Origin: Blautia coccoides
GTDB lineage: Bacteria; Bacillota; Clostridia; Lachnospirales; Lachnospiraceae
NCBI RefSeq assembly: GCF_034355335.1
Contig: NZ_CP136422.1
Location: 3,816,501-3,880,500, forward strand
Reading direction: 5' to 3'
Length of the DNA: 64,000 nucleotides
Shown here: positions 29,792-38,796 of the stretch, piece by piece
How positions within the stretch are numbered: the first letter of the stretch is position 1
Layout of the letters: each line of letters starts with the position of its first letter
The notes under the pieces: model-generated
Told to the model about the DNA's origin: nothing
Databases searched by the model: none
Seen by the model: the letters and a program-made list of their open reading frames with translations, nothing else
Program-made: the position numbers and the translations under genes

Positions 29792-30637
29792 TTACTTCTC
29801 CCAATCGTTTTCTTTCAGATTTGAGTAGATATATACAGCAGCAGATACTGAACAGATTAGGAACATGATCACAGACAACGCCGCAGACCGGTTATAGTCC
29901 ATGTATCTGTTAAACTGATCATACAAGGAGATGCCCAGCATCTTCGGTGCGTTCCCTCCCATCAGGTAAGGGGTGGTAAAGGAACTCACGTTGGACATGA
30001 ACACAAAAGTAGCTGCTACCACCACATCCTTTAAAGACAAGGGCAGGATCATGTTCCAAAAAATTCTCAGTTTGCCAGCACCCACATCGCTGGCTGCCTC
30101 GATAATGGAATCGGGGATTCCGCTAAGGCCCGCTGCGATCATCATAGCAGCAAATGGAATATTGAACCACAGATTCATGGTGATAATTCCGCTAGCGTGA
30201 TACATCATTCCCATATTGATATCCACACCGAGAAGCTGTCCAATCCGGTTAATCAGGCCACTGTCACGGATAATAGTAATCATGGCGTACACAGCACACA
30301 TGGACGGCACAAAGCGTGGCAGAAGGTACAGCATACCGATGGTTTTGGAAATTCTTGATTTTATGAATCTCAGATACAATGCCAGCAGATAAGCTACCGC
30401 AATAGCAATCACCACTGTCACTGCCACAATATAAAGGGTATACAGCAAGTTATTTCTCTGAGCCTTGTCCGTAAAGAAATAGGTGTAATTGGCCAAGGTA
30501 AAATCTCCTGTCTCACTGTTGTGAAAGCTTTGATTCACGGCCGTCACAATCGGGTAGGCCACCGTCAGTATCACCACCAGGAATGCCGGAAGCACCATCA
30601 CATAAGCCATCAAATTTTTTTTTAGATCTTTACTCAT
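29792..30637 (-). CDS. ABC transporter permease (polyamine/phosphonate/iron type)
   Basis: 281 residues, about six membrane helices. The coupling loop is in IEAASDVGAGKLRIFWNMILP. An N-terminal helix (AYVMVLPAFLVVILTVAYPI) begins the protein. It belongs to the PotB/ThiP-like class rather than CUT1. It pairs with the permease at 32,983-33,828 and lies between the binding protein and the GDPD gene. Confidence 0.88.
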   Translation of the reverse strand: MSKDLKKNLMAYVMVLPAFLVVILTVAYPIVTAVNQSFHNSETGDFTLANYTYFFTDKAQRNNLLYTLYIVAVTVVIAIAVAYLLALYLRFIKSRISKTIGMLYLLPRFVPSMCAVYAMITIIRDSGLINRIGQLLGVDINMGMMYHASGIITMNLWFNIPFAAMMIAAGLSGIPDSIIEAASDVGAGKLRIFWNMILPLSLKDVVVAATFVFMSNVSSFTTPYLMGGNAPKMLGISLYDQFNRYMDYNRSAALSVIMFLICSVSAAVYIYSNLKENDWEK

Positions 30638-30656
30638 GTTTCAATCCTTTCCTGAC

Positions 30657-31844
30657 TTATCCCAGTGTTCCAATCTCGCTGTCCCAGCGGGCATTGAAAT
30701 CAGTTCCCAAATCTCCGATGGACATGATGCGGAAGCTGCTTACATCCAGATTCATAACATCCTCAAATCCGGTCATATCCAGATTGCTTGTATCTACCAG
30801 AGGAATAGCCGCCATCTTTTTTACCAAAATCTCCTGGGCAGCGTCTGTCAGCATATAATTTATGAACACATAAGCTCCTTCCTCATTGGATCCAAACGTA
30901 GGTATTGCCAGAGACTGGAGCGAACCGGTAAATGAAGGATCAATCTGAGAAATCTTGATAGTGTCTTTCAAAGTTCCCTCTGTTCTCTGGGACAACACCA
31001 TGTCGGCCCACATAGGACAAATATCGATTTCACCCTGATTCAGCAGATCCAATGCTCCCTGGTTCTTGTTAGGGTATACAATACTCCCACCTGAAGTATA
31101 CATATACGGATGCATGTCTGTCAGGAGCTGAAATCCCTTGTCCCACTGTTCTTTCCAGCTGGGATCATCAGAAGTTATAGCCTCTTCAGGCAATAAGTTG
31201 TATACAACGGTACGTGCAAAAGAATCTCCTGCTCCACCGGTTCCAGGTGCATTGTAAGCGAAACGGCCTGGATTTTCCTTCATCCAATTAACCAGCTCAT
31301 CCATGGTTGCCGGCGGAGTTTCCACCACCTCCGAATCATATGCCAGGACTACAGTGGTTCCTCTGTAGGGCTGTACGTAATCAGTAGCTACACTGCTCTT
31401 TCCGGATACTCTCTCCGCATTGGGAATCTTGGAATCATCCAGCTTTACAAATGCTTCCTCTCCCATCCTGGCAATTACAGCAGAAAGATCATCACCTCCC
31501 AAATCTACCAGGTCATAATCCGTATTTGTCTGCTTTGCCTGATAAGCGGCAGCCAGCATATCGGTCATAGACTGAGTCCCCGTACCGCTCAGCATAAACT
31601 GCAATTTGGCAGTATACTGATCCGCATAATCGGAGTTATTGTTGAAATCCTCAATCAGCGCCTCGTATACCTGACGTACATTATCAGAACCCGTTGCCCA
31701 GATAGTTACAGTGGATTTCTCTCCGGCGGCAGAAGCCTCAGAAATCTCTCCTGATTTTCTGGATTCCCCGCAGCCTGCCATACATGCTGCCAGCACACCG
31801 GCCATTGTCAGTGCCAGCAATGATTTTACTTTCAGTCTTTTCAT
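30657..31844 (-). CDS. ABC transporter substrate-binding lipoprotein
   Basis: About 395 residues. The signal peptide ends in lipobox LAACMAGCG, so the mature protein is lipid-anchored. The binding fold starts TVTIWATGSDNVRQVYEALI and resembles iron, phosphonate and polyamine binding proteins (family 1/6). The start at 31,844 has AGGA 8 nt upstream. It is encoded between the ATPase and a permease. Given the downstream GDPD and PHP enzymes, a phosphodiester ligand is a reasonable guess, but nothing in the sequence proves it. Confidence 0.88.
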   Translation of the reverse strand: MKRLKVKSLLALTMAGVLAACMAGCGESRKSGEISEASAAGEKSTVTIWATGSDNVRQVYEALIEDFNNNSDYADQYTAKLQFMLSGTGTQSMTDMLAAAYQAKQTNTDYDLVDLGGDDLSAVIARMGEEAFVKLDDSKIPNAERVSGKSSVATDYVQPYRGTTVVLAYDSEVVETPPATMDELVNWMKENPGRFAYNAPGTGGAGDSFARTVVYNLLPEEAITSDDPSWKEQWDKGFQLLTDMHPYMYTSGGSIVYPNKNQGALDLLNQGEIDICPMWADMVLSQRTEGTLKDTIKISQIDPSFTGSLQSLAIPTFGSNEEGAYVFINYMLTDAAQEILVKKMAAIPLVDTSNLDMTGFEDVMNLDVSSFRIMSIGDLGTDFNARWDSEIGTLG

Positions 31845-31930
31845 CTCTTTCATCCTTTCTTTTATATATAGATATAAGTCTTCCGCAGAGGAAAAATACC
31901 GTTTCCCGTACCACTCAAATATTATGCAAA

Positions 31931-32956
31931 TCAGGCGCTTAATGGAAAATGCGTAGACTTACTGACGGTCAATTTCACTTTCTTACCTTCCTTCTGCTGA
32001 TCACCAATCTCACGATTTACATAGCATTTGACTATATTACTGCCCACCTGAACCATAATCAGTACATAATGGCCCATCAGCATAATAGTACTTACTGTTC
32101 CCTCAATTTCACCCTTTTCGTTATCCACCAGCAGATCCTCCGGCCGTACCGCGATGGTGTAATTGTCTTTCTTGATAAAGTTCATCTCTCCGATAAAGGA
32201 TGCCACATGGAGAGTTGCCGGCTGATCATAAATCTCATCCGGTGTTCCCACCTGATCGAACTTCCCTTTATTCATAACTACAATTCGGTGAGAAATGGCC
32301 ATTGCCTCTTCCTGGTCGTGAGTTACGAAGATTACAGTGATTCCCAGGCTACTCTGGATTCTTTTCAGTTCTTCGCGCATCTGCTGACGGATTTTGGCAT
32401 CAAGTGCGGAGAAAGGTTCGTCCAGAAGCAAAAGGGCCGGTTTCAGAAGCAGGGATCTAGCAATGGCAATACGCTGCTGCTGACCACCAGACAACTGTCC
32501 GGGATATTTTTTCTCGGTTCCGCTCATAGAAACCAGCGCCAGGATTTTTCTAATATCCTCGTCCATAGTTTTTTTCGGAATCTTGCGAAGCTTCAGACCG
32601 AATGCCAGATTCTCGTAAACAGTCATATGAGGCCACAGGTTATAGCTCTGGAAAACCATGGCAGTAGGACGGTTTTCTGGGGGCAGATTCACGATGGACT
32701 GTCCATCAATGAGAATATCGCCGGAAGTCACATCCAGAAATCCCCCAATGGTCCGGAGGATTGTGGACTTTCCACAACCGGAGGGACCCAAAAAGGTCAC
32801 GATCTCGCCCTCATAAATCTTCAAGTTGATATTTTCAACGCCGTCTCCGTTATCATAATGCTTGGTCATATCTTTAATTTCCAATTTTACTTTCCGCTTC
32901 TCTGCAGCAGTACCAGCCGCTGCGGCCTTTTTGCTGCCTGTCATCATATTGCTCAT
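31931..32956 (-). CDS. ABC transporter ATP-binding protein (PotA/FbpC-like)
   Basis: 341 residues. Walker A is GPSGCGKST, the Q-loop is in AMVFQSYNLWPHMTV, the signature is LSGGQQQRIAIAR, Walker B is ALLLLDEPFSALD and the H-loop is in VIFVTHDQEEAM. The C-terminal TOBE-like domain (about 250-341) is present. The ATG at 32,956 follows GGGAGG. It follows the first permease by 26 bp. It is the energy unit of this importer. Confidence 0.93.
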   Translation of the reverse strand: MSNMMTGSKKAAAAGTAAEKRKVKLEIKDMTKHYDNGDGVENINLKIYEGEIVTFLGPSGCGKSTILRTIGGFLDVTSGDILIDGQSIVNLPPENRPTAMVFQSYNLWPHMTVYENLAFGLKLRKIPKKTMDEDIRKILALVSMSGTEKKYPGQLSGGQQQRIAIARSLLLKPALLLLDEPFSALDAKIRQQMREELKRIQSSLGITVIFVTHDQEEAMAISHRIVVMNKGKFDQVGTPDEIYDQPATLHVASFIGEMNFIKKDNYTIAVRPEDLLVDNEKGEIEGTVSTIMLMGHYVLIMVQVGSNIVKCYVNREIGDQQKEGKKVKLTVSKSTHFPLSA

Positions 32957-32982
32957 GAATATCTTTCCTCCCAAAACTTTTC

Positions 32983-33828
32983 TTATTTCATCTTAAATCC
33001 GCCTGCAATGGCCTCTGGTCCAATGAATTTTCTCATGAGGAAAATCATCACCGCAGAGGGGATAATCAGCAAAATTGCAAACACCGCACCAATCTGAACA
33101 GCGGAACTGTCAAGCACAATTCCATACATTGCCACGGGCATGGTCTGAATTCGGGCAAGCCCCACCAACATAGTTCCCTGTGCCTCTTCCATGGACCCCA
33201 GGAAGGTGTACAGCGTCGCCACTGCGATTCCCGGCATGGCCATGGGGAAGGTTACTTTAAAAAAAGTACGAATCGGGCCTGCTCCCACATCACGGGCAGC
33301 CTCTTCCTGCTGCCGGTGTACGTTGCGGAACGCGTTGGAAGGCAGCCATACCATAAACATCATGGAGTTAATCATATGGATAATGATAACGCCCGGATAC
33401 GTACCCATCAGACCATATTTATAAAACAAAACTGCGATGGAAGTATAGATTCCCAGTTTCGGAAATGCATTGGTCAAAAGGAATGACAACATAAAAATTT
33501 TCCGTCCCCGATACTTAAACCTAGCAATGGAATATGCAGCCGGAATACAGAAAACCATAGAAATAATTGTTGTGGAAATGGCGACAATAAAGGATTGAAT
33601 CATAGAAGATACCAGGCTCTCCTGTCCAAAAACATACCCCCACCATTCAGTCCCCCACTGTTCTGGCAGGACATGCGGCACATTGTACTCATTGGCAAAA
33701 GCCAACATCAGCATGTTGAGCAGCGGACCGTAAAAAAACAGGACAAATACCGCAAGCAGGACAAATTCCAGAAATCTGCGTCTTCCCACCGCATGATAAA
33801 ACCGCCGTGGATTCAACATTTTGAACAT
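32983..33828 (-). CDS. ABC transporter permease (polyamine/phosphonate/iron type)
   Basis: First gene of the operon, 281 residues and six helices. The coupling motif is EEAARDVGAGPIRTFFKVTFP. AGGAGG lies 9 nt before the ATG. Upstream are a 150-nt leader and a good sigma-A promoter. It forms the channel with the 29,792-30,637 permease. Confidence 0.88.
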   Translation of the reverse strand: MFKMLNPRRFYHAVGRRRFLEFVLLAVFVLFFYGPLLNMLMLAFANEYNVPHVLPEQWGTEWWGYVFGQESLVSSMIQSFIVAISTTIISMVFCIPAAYSIARFKYRGRKIFMLSFLLTNAFPKLGIYTSIAVLFYKYGLMGTYPGVIIIHMINSMMFMVWLPSNAFRNVHRQQEEAARDVGAGPIRTFFKVTFPMAMPGIAVATLYTFLGSMEEAQGTMLVGLARIQTMPVAMYGIVLDSSAVQIGAVFAILLIIPSAVMIFLMRKFIGPEAIAGGFKMK

Positions 33829-33982
33829 AAACTTTCTCCTCCTGCACAGGCCTGAATTGAATAACTCTTTTCTGGTCTGTGTTTCCTGAAGTTTTTAAAA
33901 CAGGTAAATCCAAAAACTCCCTCAGTTCATTTGGGCGGCCTTTGAACTCACGTAACAGAGCAGCTCCTTGGGATATCCGTAA

Positions 33983-34011
33983 ACTATAATAACTCCCGTA
34001 CTGCTCGGCAA
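33983..34011 (-). promoter_or_regulatory. Promoter of the ABC/GDPD/PHP operon
   Basis: Minus-strand TTGCCG (34,011-34,006), 17 bp, TATAGT (33,988-33,983). Transcription would start about 150 nt before the first permease. Confidence 0.55.
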
Positions 34012-34468
34012 TCTAGCATATATTTGTTAGAAAATTATTAATATCAGGTAAAACAGTATGAACTAAACAATATCCATATCATAGTGTCCTAGTACAACGA
34101 ATAATAAATTACTGCTATATCAACGCAGGGTGTATATTCGAGTGCAAGGCGTCCGAATGAGGCGTAGCGGTGGCTACGTCGGTTGAGGTTGTTTCCGTAC
34201 CGTTCCCCGCCACAAACATTTCTCCATGCCGGATAGGTTTCCTAATATTCGGATTTTTAAAATGGATTTGTCTTCTTTCCAAACCCGGCTGACTATTCAG
34301 TTCGTGGAGTGGCATCACAGATACGTTTTGCCTCATTGCTAATCCTGCCTTCCAGATACATATTCACAAAAGCCTTTTCCTGTAACTTTAGCTACCGTAC
34401 TCTAAGCTGCTGCATGAAAAGAAAGGGGTTCTATCATTCATAATTGGGTTGCGTCTTCAAAAGGTGTT
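34012..34468. other. Gene-free stretch, only a hairpin seen
   Basis: No convincing gene on either strand. A hairpin GGCGTAGC/GCTACGTC is at about 34,162-34,181. A 73-codon open frame on the minus strand (34,115-34,336) has no SD and reads as low-complexity sequence. Confidence 0.4.
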
Positions 34469-34675
34469 ATGATAACAGATAAAAAATACATAGATGCATT
34501 TACAGAGTCACAGATTCGTCAGAATGAATTTGATGCACGAAGAAGTCAATATATATGGAAAAAGCGGTATAACACTGTCATGCTATACCGCTATCCTAAA
34601 TTTAAAAGTATTCTTATGGAATCCCTACAAAAGGGGTTGGCAATCCTCCAGGGAGATATCTACAAAGCACAGTAA
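34469..34675 (+). CDS. Short hypothetical open reading frame
   Basis: 68 codons beginning MITDKKYIDAFTESQIRQNE, basic and probably helical. The upstream AAAGGTG is a weak ribosome binding site at short spacing. I recognise no family. It is isolated between two minus-strand operons and could be a remnant of a larger gene. Confidence 0.3.
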   Translation: MITDKKYIDAFTESQIRQNEFDARRSQYIWKKRYNTVMLYRYPKFKSILMESLQKGLAILQGDIYKAQ

Positions 34676-34814
34676 CACCGGACCAGTCCGAGAAATATAA
34701 TCCACATGTAATTCCGGTACGAAACAGGGCATTGTGGATAAGCGTATTGCAAACACAAATGAATTTCCGGAATAACTCAATGAGCCACGCGTTATGACAA
34801 ATTGGTAGGCATTC

Positions 34815-35237
34815 TTACTGTTCTATTGTAAAAGAGGAACATATCAAGTGCAGCAGCTCTAAAACACTGCGGAAATATTGTTTATCTTCTTTCCTTTTCT
34901 CATTGTACCAAATGATTTCTCCCTGCCAGCTGCTGTTTCTACGATAATAAATGTGGATCAAATAGCTGGATTTTTCACTGCTGGATCTTCCAGCTGTTCT
35001 CCTGGTTTTTGTGTTCCCCGCCTCTGCCGAAACACTTTTTCTGTTTTCCTTTTGGAAATGCCGCAGCGGTTCAGGTCCTACCCACAGAAAGCTGCTCCCA
35101 TCCAGTATACGGTCCATTTTTAAGACCGCATCCACCAGGCCGTTATACGCGATCTTTTTCTGCGAAGGAAAATGCTGGACCTCTCCACGCAGCTGGCCAT
35201 TCTTATATTCGTCTATTCTCAGGGAAAAAATATCCAT
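34815..35237 (-). CDS. Pilus-locus accessory protein, unknown
   Basis: 140 residues from the ATG at 35,237, which has GGAGGTGG upstream. It begins MDIFSLRIDEYKNGQLRGEV and is basic in the middle, with no signal peptide or membrane helix. It lies last in line behind the pilus genes but after a strong terminator, so it may be expressed at a lower level. A cytoplasmic role is likely; function unknown. Confidence 0.55.
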   Translation of the reverse strand: MDIFSLRIDEYKNGQLRGEVQHFPSQKKIAYNGLVDAVLKMDRILDGSSFLWVGPEPLRHFQKENRKSVSAEAGNTKTRRTAGRSSSEKSSYLIHIYYRRNSSWQGEIIWYNEKRKEDKQYFRSVLELLHLICSSFTIEQ

Positions 35238-35270
35238 CTTTCTTTCCACCTCCAAGTACTTTTTTCTGTT

Positions 35271-35313
35271 AGAAAGACCAGAAGCAGCACTCCTAAAAGC
35301 ACTGCTTCTGGTC
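35271..35313 (-). terminator. Terminator at the end of the pilus operon
   Basis: 12-bp perfect stem GACCAGAAGCAG/CTGCTTCTGGTC followed by TTTCT on the minus strand, 30 nt past the minor pilin stop. Confidence 0.8.
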
Positions 35314-35342
35314 AAACATAAATATCCTTTTGTTTACGCCAG

Positions 35343-35987
35343 TTATAACCTTTCTTTCCGCCGTTTCCTGTGATCTATACCGGCTGCCAGACAAATGCCC
35401 AAACATGAGATCCCCAGCAGACTGCCAAATAAGAACAGGTGCGTGGTGTCTCCTGTCCTGACTGCATCTACAGGCTGCTTCACCGCTGGTTTCCGGGGGG
35501 GATCCTGTTTGGGCAGCTTGGGGACCGCATCATACGTATTCTGAAATACGATATCCCGTTTTTCTCCTGTCATCCCGGCATCCGTATGTGCTGCCACTGC
35601 CGCTTCCAATCCGCCGTCTTCCGCGTTTGTCACAGTCACTCTTACATAATAAACGGTTTCATCGTAATGTCCCCGTCCATGGCTGCCGGCCTGCTGGCTG
35701 ATCTTATACCCATATATGCCTGGGCTGCTGTAAGAAATAGCAGGAAAGGCGGATGCCCCCTCCCCCGTAATCTTTAATGTATCATCCTTTGGCACAGGAG
35801 CCTGGTCCAATGCCGATAGTTTCACCGTATAGGTTTCATCCTGCGCAGGTATCTCACCAGACAGTTCCACACTGACAGGTATCTTTACTTCTGCATTTCC
35901 GGCTCCAAAAGCTGAAACCGGAAAAACTGTCAGACACAGAACTATAAGCATGAGTACCGCAGGAAATCTTCTGATCATCGTTTTCAT
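35343..35987 (-). CDS. Minor pilin with Spy0128/FctA-type domain
   Basis: 214 residues from the ATG at 35,987 (GGAGGAG immediately upstream; ATG at 35,978 is an alternative). It has a signal peptide (LMLIVLCLTVFPVSAFGA), one pilin isopeptide-linkage domain (VKIPVSVELSGEIPAQDETY to DIVFQNTYD), a Pro/Lys-rich spacer, a membrane helix (HLFLFGSLLGISCLGICLAA) and a basic tail. The expected sorting motif is degenerate: RTGD with no LPXTG. This looks like a basal subunit that anchors the pilus in the wall or membrane. Confidence 0.78.
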   Translation of the reverse strand: MKTMIRRFPAVLMLIVLCLTVFPVSAFGAGNAEVKIPVSVELSGEIPAQDETYTVKLSALDQAPVPKDDTLKITGEGASAFPAISYSSPGIYGYKISQQAGSHGRGHYDETVYYVRVTVTNAEDGGLEAAVAAHTDAGMTGEKRDIVFQNTYDAVPKLPKQDPPRKPAVKQPVDAVRTGDTTHLFLFGSLLGISCLGICLAAGIDHRKRRKERL

Positions 35988-35994
35988 CTCCTCC

Positions 35995-36765
35995 TTACAC
36001 TTCTGGTCCATATGGTGCCATAACCGCCAAAAGGACGGTCCTCGCTTCGGTAAACTCCGAAGAGCAGGTTGACATCGCCAGGATCTGTGAGAACTCTTTT
36101 GTGGAGCCGATCTGTTCCATAGTATCCGTATGGACATGCATGGCATTCTTTTCCACAAACTCGATCAGCCCACTGTTATCCGTCTTCCACCGCTGCGGCG
36201 TAAAGATAGCTTCCTCCGATGCTTTCACACGCAGGCAGGCAAATATCTTCAGCTTGTATGTACGGTCCGGGAGGATAAGCTCCCCTGTGGTATTCTGGTC
36301 AAAAAACACCCGGTCTTCATACAGATCCAGATCGCCAAACATCTTATGGTCCGCCATATGATGCCCGTACAGCAGGGCATACGGTTCCCGGAACCCATTG
36401 TCACATCCGGAATCCAGGAAAATGCTCCCCGCCATTGCAAAGTTCCCATACACATCCGTATTAATATAGCTGAGATTATCTTTCCCCTGAAGGATCGGTT
36501 GATCGATGTTTGTATGATCCAGTGTCAGCCATGCACACACATCCGGATTGACCGCACGCAGTTCCTCAAAAGAAGCACCCCCATCTTCCGCAGTATCTGG
36601 TTTCAGCTTTAGCAGTTCAGACTGTACGTCATCCACGGCGGCATATATCTGCGCATTATCCCATAATGCATATCCGGAATAAAGTCCCGCAATAACCAGG
36701 AAAAAAATCACCGCTGCACGGATCATGACATCTGCCGTTTTCAAAAATACTTTTGAGGCTTTCAT
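35995..36765 (-). CDS. Class B sortase
   Basis: Transpeptidase of 256 residues with an N-terminal membrane helix (AAVIFFLVIAGLYSGYALW). The catalytic triad is visible as His in LLYGHHMADHKMFG (H135/136), Cys234 in LAMSTCSSEF and Arg242 in TEARTVLL. The sortase B look (long helix region, YGHHM) separates it from class A and C. It is the only sortase in the locus, so it probably both polymerises pilins and attaches them. It lies between the major and minor pilin genes. Confidence 0.92.
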   Translation of the reverse strand: MKASKVFLKTADVMIRAAVIFFLVIAGLYSGYALWDNAQIYAAVDDVQSELLKLKPDTAEDGGASFEELRAVNPDVCAWLTLDHTNIDQPILQGKDNLSYINTDVYGNFAMAGSIFLDSGCDNGFREPYALLYGHHMADHKMFGDLDLYEDRVFFDQNTTGELILPDRTYKLKIFACLRVKASEEAIFTPQRWKTDNSGLIEFVEKNAMHVHTDTMEQIGSTKEFSQILAMSTCSSEFTEARTVLLAVMAPYGPEV

Positions 36766-36795
36766 GCAGCCCTCCCTGCCTTTACCATGCTTTCA

Positions 36796-37788
36796 TTAAT
36801 CACTGATCCTGCGCTTTCTGATCACCATGATAACTGCCAGTGCCAGTGCTCCGGCAAATACTAAAATGTAAGGAAGGCTGTCCAGTTTGATTCCGGTATC
36901 GATATCGCCTTCTTTTGTGTTCGTAAATGCTGCTGTTGCTTCTGCACTATTGATGCTTCCACTATCACCAGTCTTTTCAGTTGTGTAGCCTTCTGCTGCT
37001 GTCTCTGTCACTGTATAAGTTACTCCATAAGGCAGATTTGAAATACTGATGGTATCTCCATGTTTCAGATGGAAAACAGCAGGTTTTCCAACTTTTACCG
37101 TTTTCGGATTTTCTTTGTAAGAACCGCCTGTAACTGCATAAGAATCTGCATAATTTTTATCCTGTTCGCCTGTTAAGGCAACCTGGAAGGTAAAGTATTT
37201 ATCCCGATCACCTAAGTTACCGGTCACTGTTTTGCTCACTTTTAAGGTACCAGCAGAATAAATGTTGGTAATCTCGTCAGATTTCACCTGGCCCTCATCT
37301 TCTGTATGTACGCCGGCGACCCTTAATTTTCCGTCCTCTCCCTGGATAACGGTTACAACCAGTTTGATATCTTTGCTGTAGTATGTAACACCAGCAGTCT
37401 TATTATCTGTTTCTTTCAGTGTGTAGGTATAGACACCGACTCTTTCATACACCGGAAGATTCACAGTGATTTCTGCGGTTGCACCACCTGTTGTTGCACC
37501 ACCTTCCGCAAAAAATGCTCCTGTGATGGTTCCAAGTTCCGGAGCGTTTTCGGCATCCCCATCTGTTACTAAACCATCGCCCTGCTGGGTCAATGTGAAG
37601 GTTTCTGTTGGTGATTTTGTCTCCGCATTGAGAGCCACGTATTTTTTCGTGATCGTTACAGTTTCTGCATCTGTGTATGCTGGTTCTGTGTTTTCACCAT
37701 CTCTTTCTGCTGCAAAAGCAGTCGTGCCCATACAGAGCATTGTCACTGTTGCAAGAAGAACTGCAAAAAATTTTTTTGTCCTTTTCAT
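36796..37788 (-). CDS. Major pilin (FctA-type, isopeptide-bond domains)
   Basis: 330 residues. A signal peptide ends near AFAAE (residue 27). The first pilin domain (about 40-175) holds TITKKYVALN with candidate isopeptide Lys and VGVYTYTLKETDNKTAGVTY with the Glu. A second domain (about 180-295) starts GTLKVSKTVTGNLGDRDKYF and ends with the YTVTETAAEGYTTE block. The C-terminus reads GDIDTGIKLDSLPYILVFAG, then a hydrophobic helix and RKRR. There is no LPXTG; the conserved DTGI is the likely sortase B signal. Most abundant shaft subunit by inference. Confidence 0.85.
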   Translation of the reverse strand: MKRTKKFFAVLLATVTMLCMGTTAFAAERDGENTEPAYTDAETVTITKKYVALNAETKSPTETFTLTQQGDGLVTDGDAENAPELGTITGAFFAEGGATTGGATAEITVNLPVYERVGVYTYTLKETDNKTAGVTYYSKDIKLVVTVIQGEDGKLRVAGVHTEDEGQVKSDEITNIYSAGTLKVSKTVTGNLGDRDKYFTFQVALTGEQDKNYADSYAVTGGSYKENPKTVKVGKPAVFHLKHGDTISISNLPYGVTYTVTETAAEGYTTEKTGDSGSINSAEATAAFTNTKEGDIDTGIKLDSLPYILVFAGALALAVIMVIRKRRISD

Positions 37789-37855
37789 AAAAAAGTACCT
37801 CCATATAAAATTTTTAATCTATATAAGCGTTTTCCGCCTATATACCACTTTAGGC

Positions 37856-38401
37856 TTATAGCGCCCGTCTGCGGAGGATTGTAATCACTTTCGCTTTCAC
37901 ATCCCCCAGTTTCACACAGCCATGATCACGGCTGTCTTCAGCCTGCGTCCGGTAGTCTCCTAAAACAAAAACGCAGCCCTTGGGAACCGTATAGGGATAC
38001 TCCATCCCCTCCTTTGCATAGGTTGGGAAAAGGATCTCATTGCCCTGGACAGTCCCATTCACAAGCAGCGAGCCTGTGTCATCTAATGTGATCACATCGT
38101 TTTCTTTACCAAGGATCCGGGCGACTCTCTGCCGCCCTTCTGCCTCATAGATAACGATATCATTTTTTGATAATTCTTTTTGTAAACGGAATCCAATCAG
38201 AAGGTCTCCGTCCTTCACTGCCGGAAACATATCATTCCCCGAAGCCTGGGTGGCCAGAAACACCTGCGTAAACAGCAAAAAGCCGATCACTGCTATTGCC
38301 AGAACCTGTCCTGCCAGTCTGGCATAGCCTTTCCTTATTTCTGCCTGCTCCCGCCGTTTCCGGATGACCTGCGAGCATTCAGATGTCAGTTCGGTATGCA
38401 T
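37856..38401 (-). CDS. Signal-peptidase-like pilus assembly protein, catalytic dyad lost (SipA-like)
   Basis: 181 residues with one membrane helix (LAIAVIGFLLFTQVFLAT) and the type I signal peptidase fold. The box normally containing the catalytic Ser reads ASGNDMFPAVKDGD, with Asp57 in place of Ser. The box normally containing the catalytic Lys (KRVIG) reads VARILG, with Ala94 in place of Lys. The GDYRTQAEDSRDHG box is intact. Streptococcal SipA proteins in pilus islands show the same type of loss and act in pilus assembly. The ATG at 38,401 has AAAGGAG upstream and overlaps the preceding gene by 23 nt. Confidence 0.85.
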   Translation of the reverse strand: MHTELTSECSQVIRKRREQAEIRKGYARLAGQVLAIAVIGFLLFTQVFLATQASGNDMFPAVKDGDLLIGFRLQKELSKNDIVIYEAEGRQRVARILGKENDVITLDDTGSLLVNGTVQGNEILFPTYAKEGMEYPYTVPKGCVFVLGDYRTQAEDSRDHGCVKLGDVKAKVITILRRRAL

Positions 38402-38783
38402 CACCCTGCTCCTTTCCTCCTGGCACAGCCTTCTGTTTATTCTTCTCGGAAATGAGTTCTGCCAATTGCTGCTTATATTTGCGGAGTAAAGTGTTAGAAG
38501 TTTTTTTATAGGTATCAAGCAGGGCATTATACCTCGCGCGTTCCGCACGGATGGCGGCATCGTAAAGCTGGTCCAGCTCTTCTAACTTCTTCCACATCTG
38601 CACTTCATCAATCCCGCCGACCACCGTTTTTTTGAACTTTACGGTCTGTAGCCATTCCATCAGCCGTTCATGCTCCAGATTCACGGGCTGCGGCTCTGCT
38701 CCCTGCCTGCCCTCCGGCATCATTGCCTGTCTTACTGCCCTGGGATTATCTTTCTGCACTTTCTTCTTTCTCACTTCAGCCAC
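38379..38783 (-). CDS. Coiled-coil protein of the pilus operon, unknown
   Basis: 134 residues, probably starting with GTG at 38,783 next to GGAGG. It has a basic N-terminus, then a long charged helix (about 60-115) rich in Lys, Glu, Arg and Leu, with no signal peptide. It overlaps the SipA-like gene by 23 nt, so the two are cotranslated. It may be a cytoplasmic partner; I do not recognise the family. Confidence 0.6.
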   Translation of the reverse strand: MAEVRKKKVQKDNPRAVRQAMMPEGRQGAEPQPVNLEHERLMEWLQTVKFKKTVVGGIDEVQMWKKLEELDQLYDAAIRAERARYNALLDTYKKTSNTLLRKYKQQLAELISEKNKQKAVPGGKEQGDAYRTDI

Positions 38784-38796
38784 TGTCCTCCGTCAT

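Noticed and set aside
31949..33097. 382-codon plus-strand frame
   Set aside because: Antisense to the ABC ATPase gene, which has all nucleotide-binding motifs.
34115..34336. 73-codon minus-strand frame
   Set aside because: No SD, and it crosses a hairpin in an otherwise gene-free stretch.
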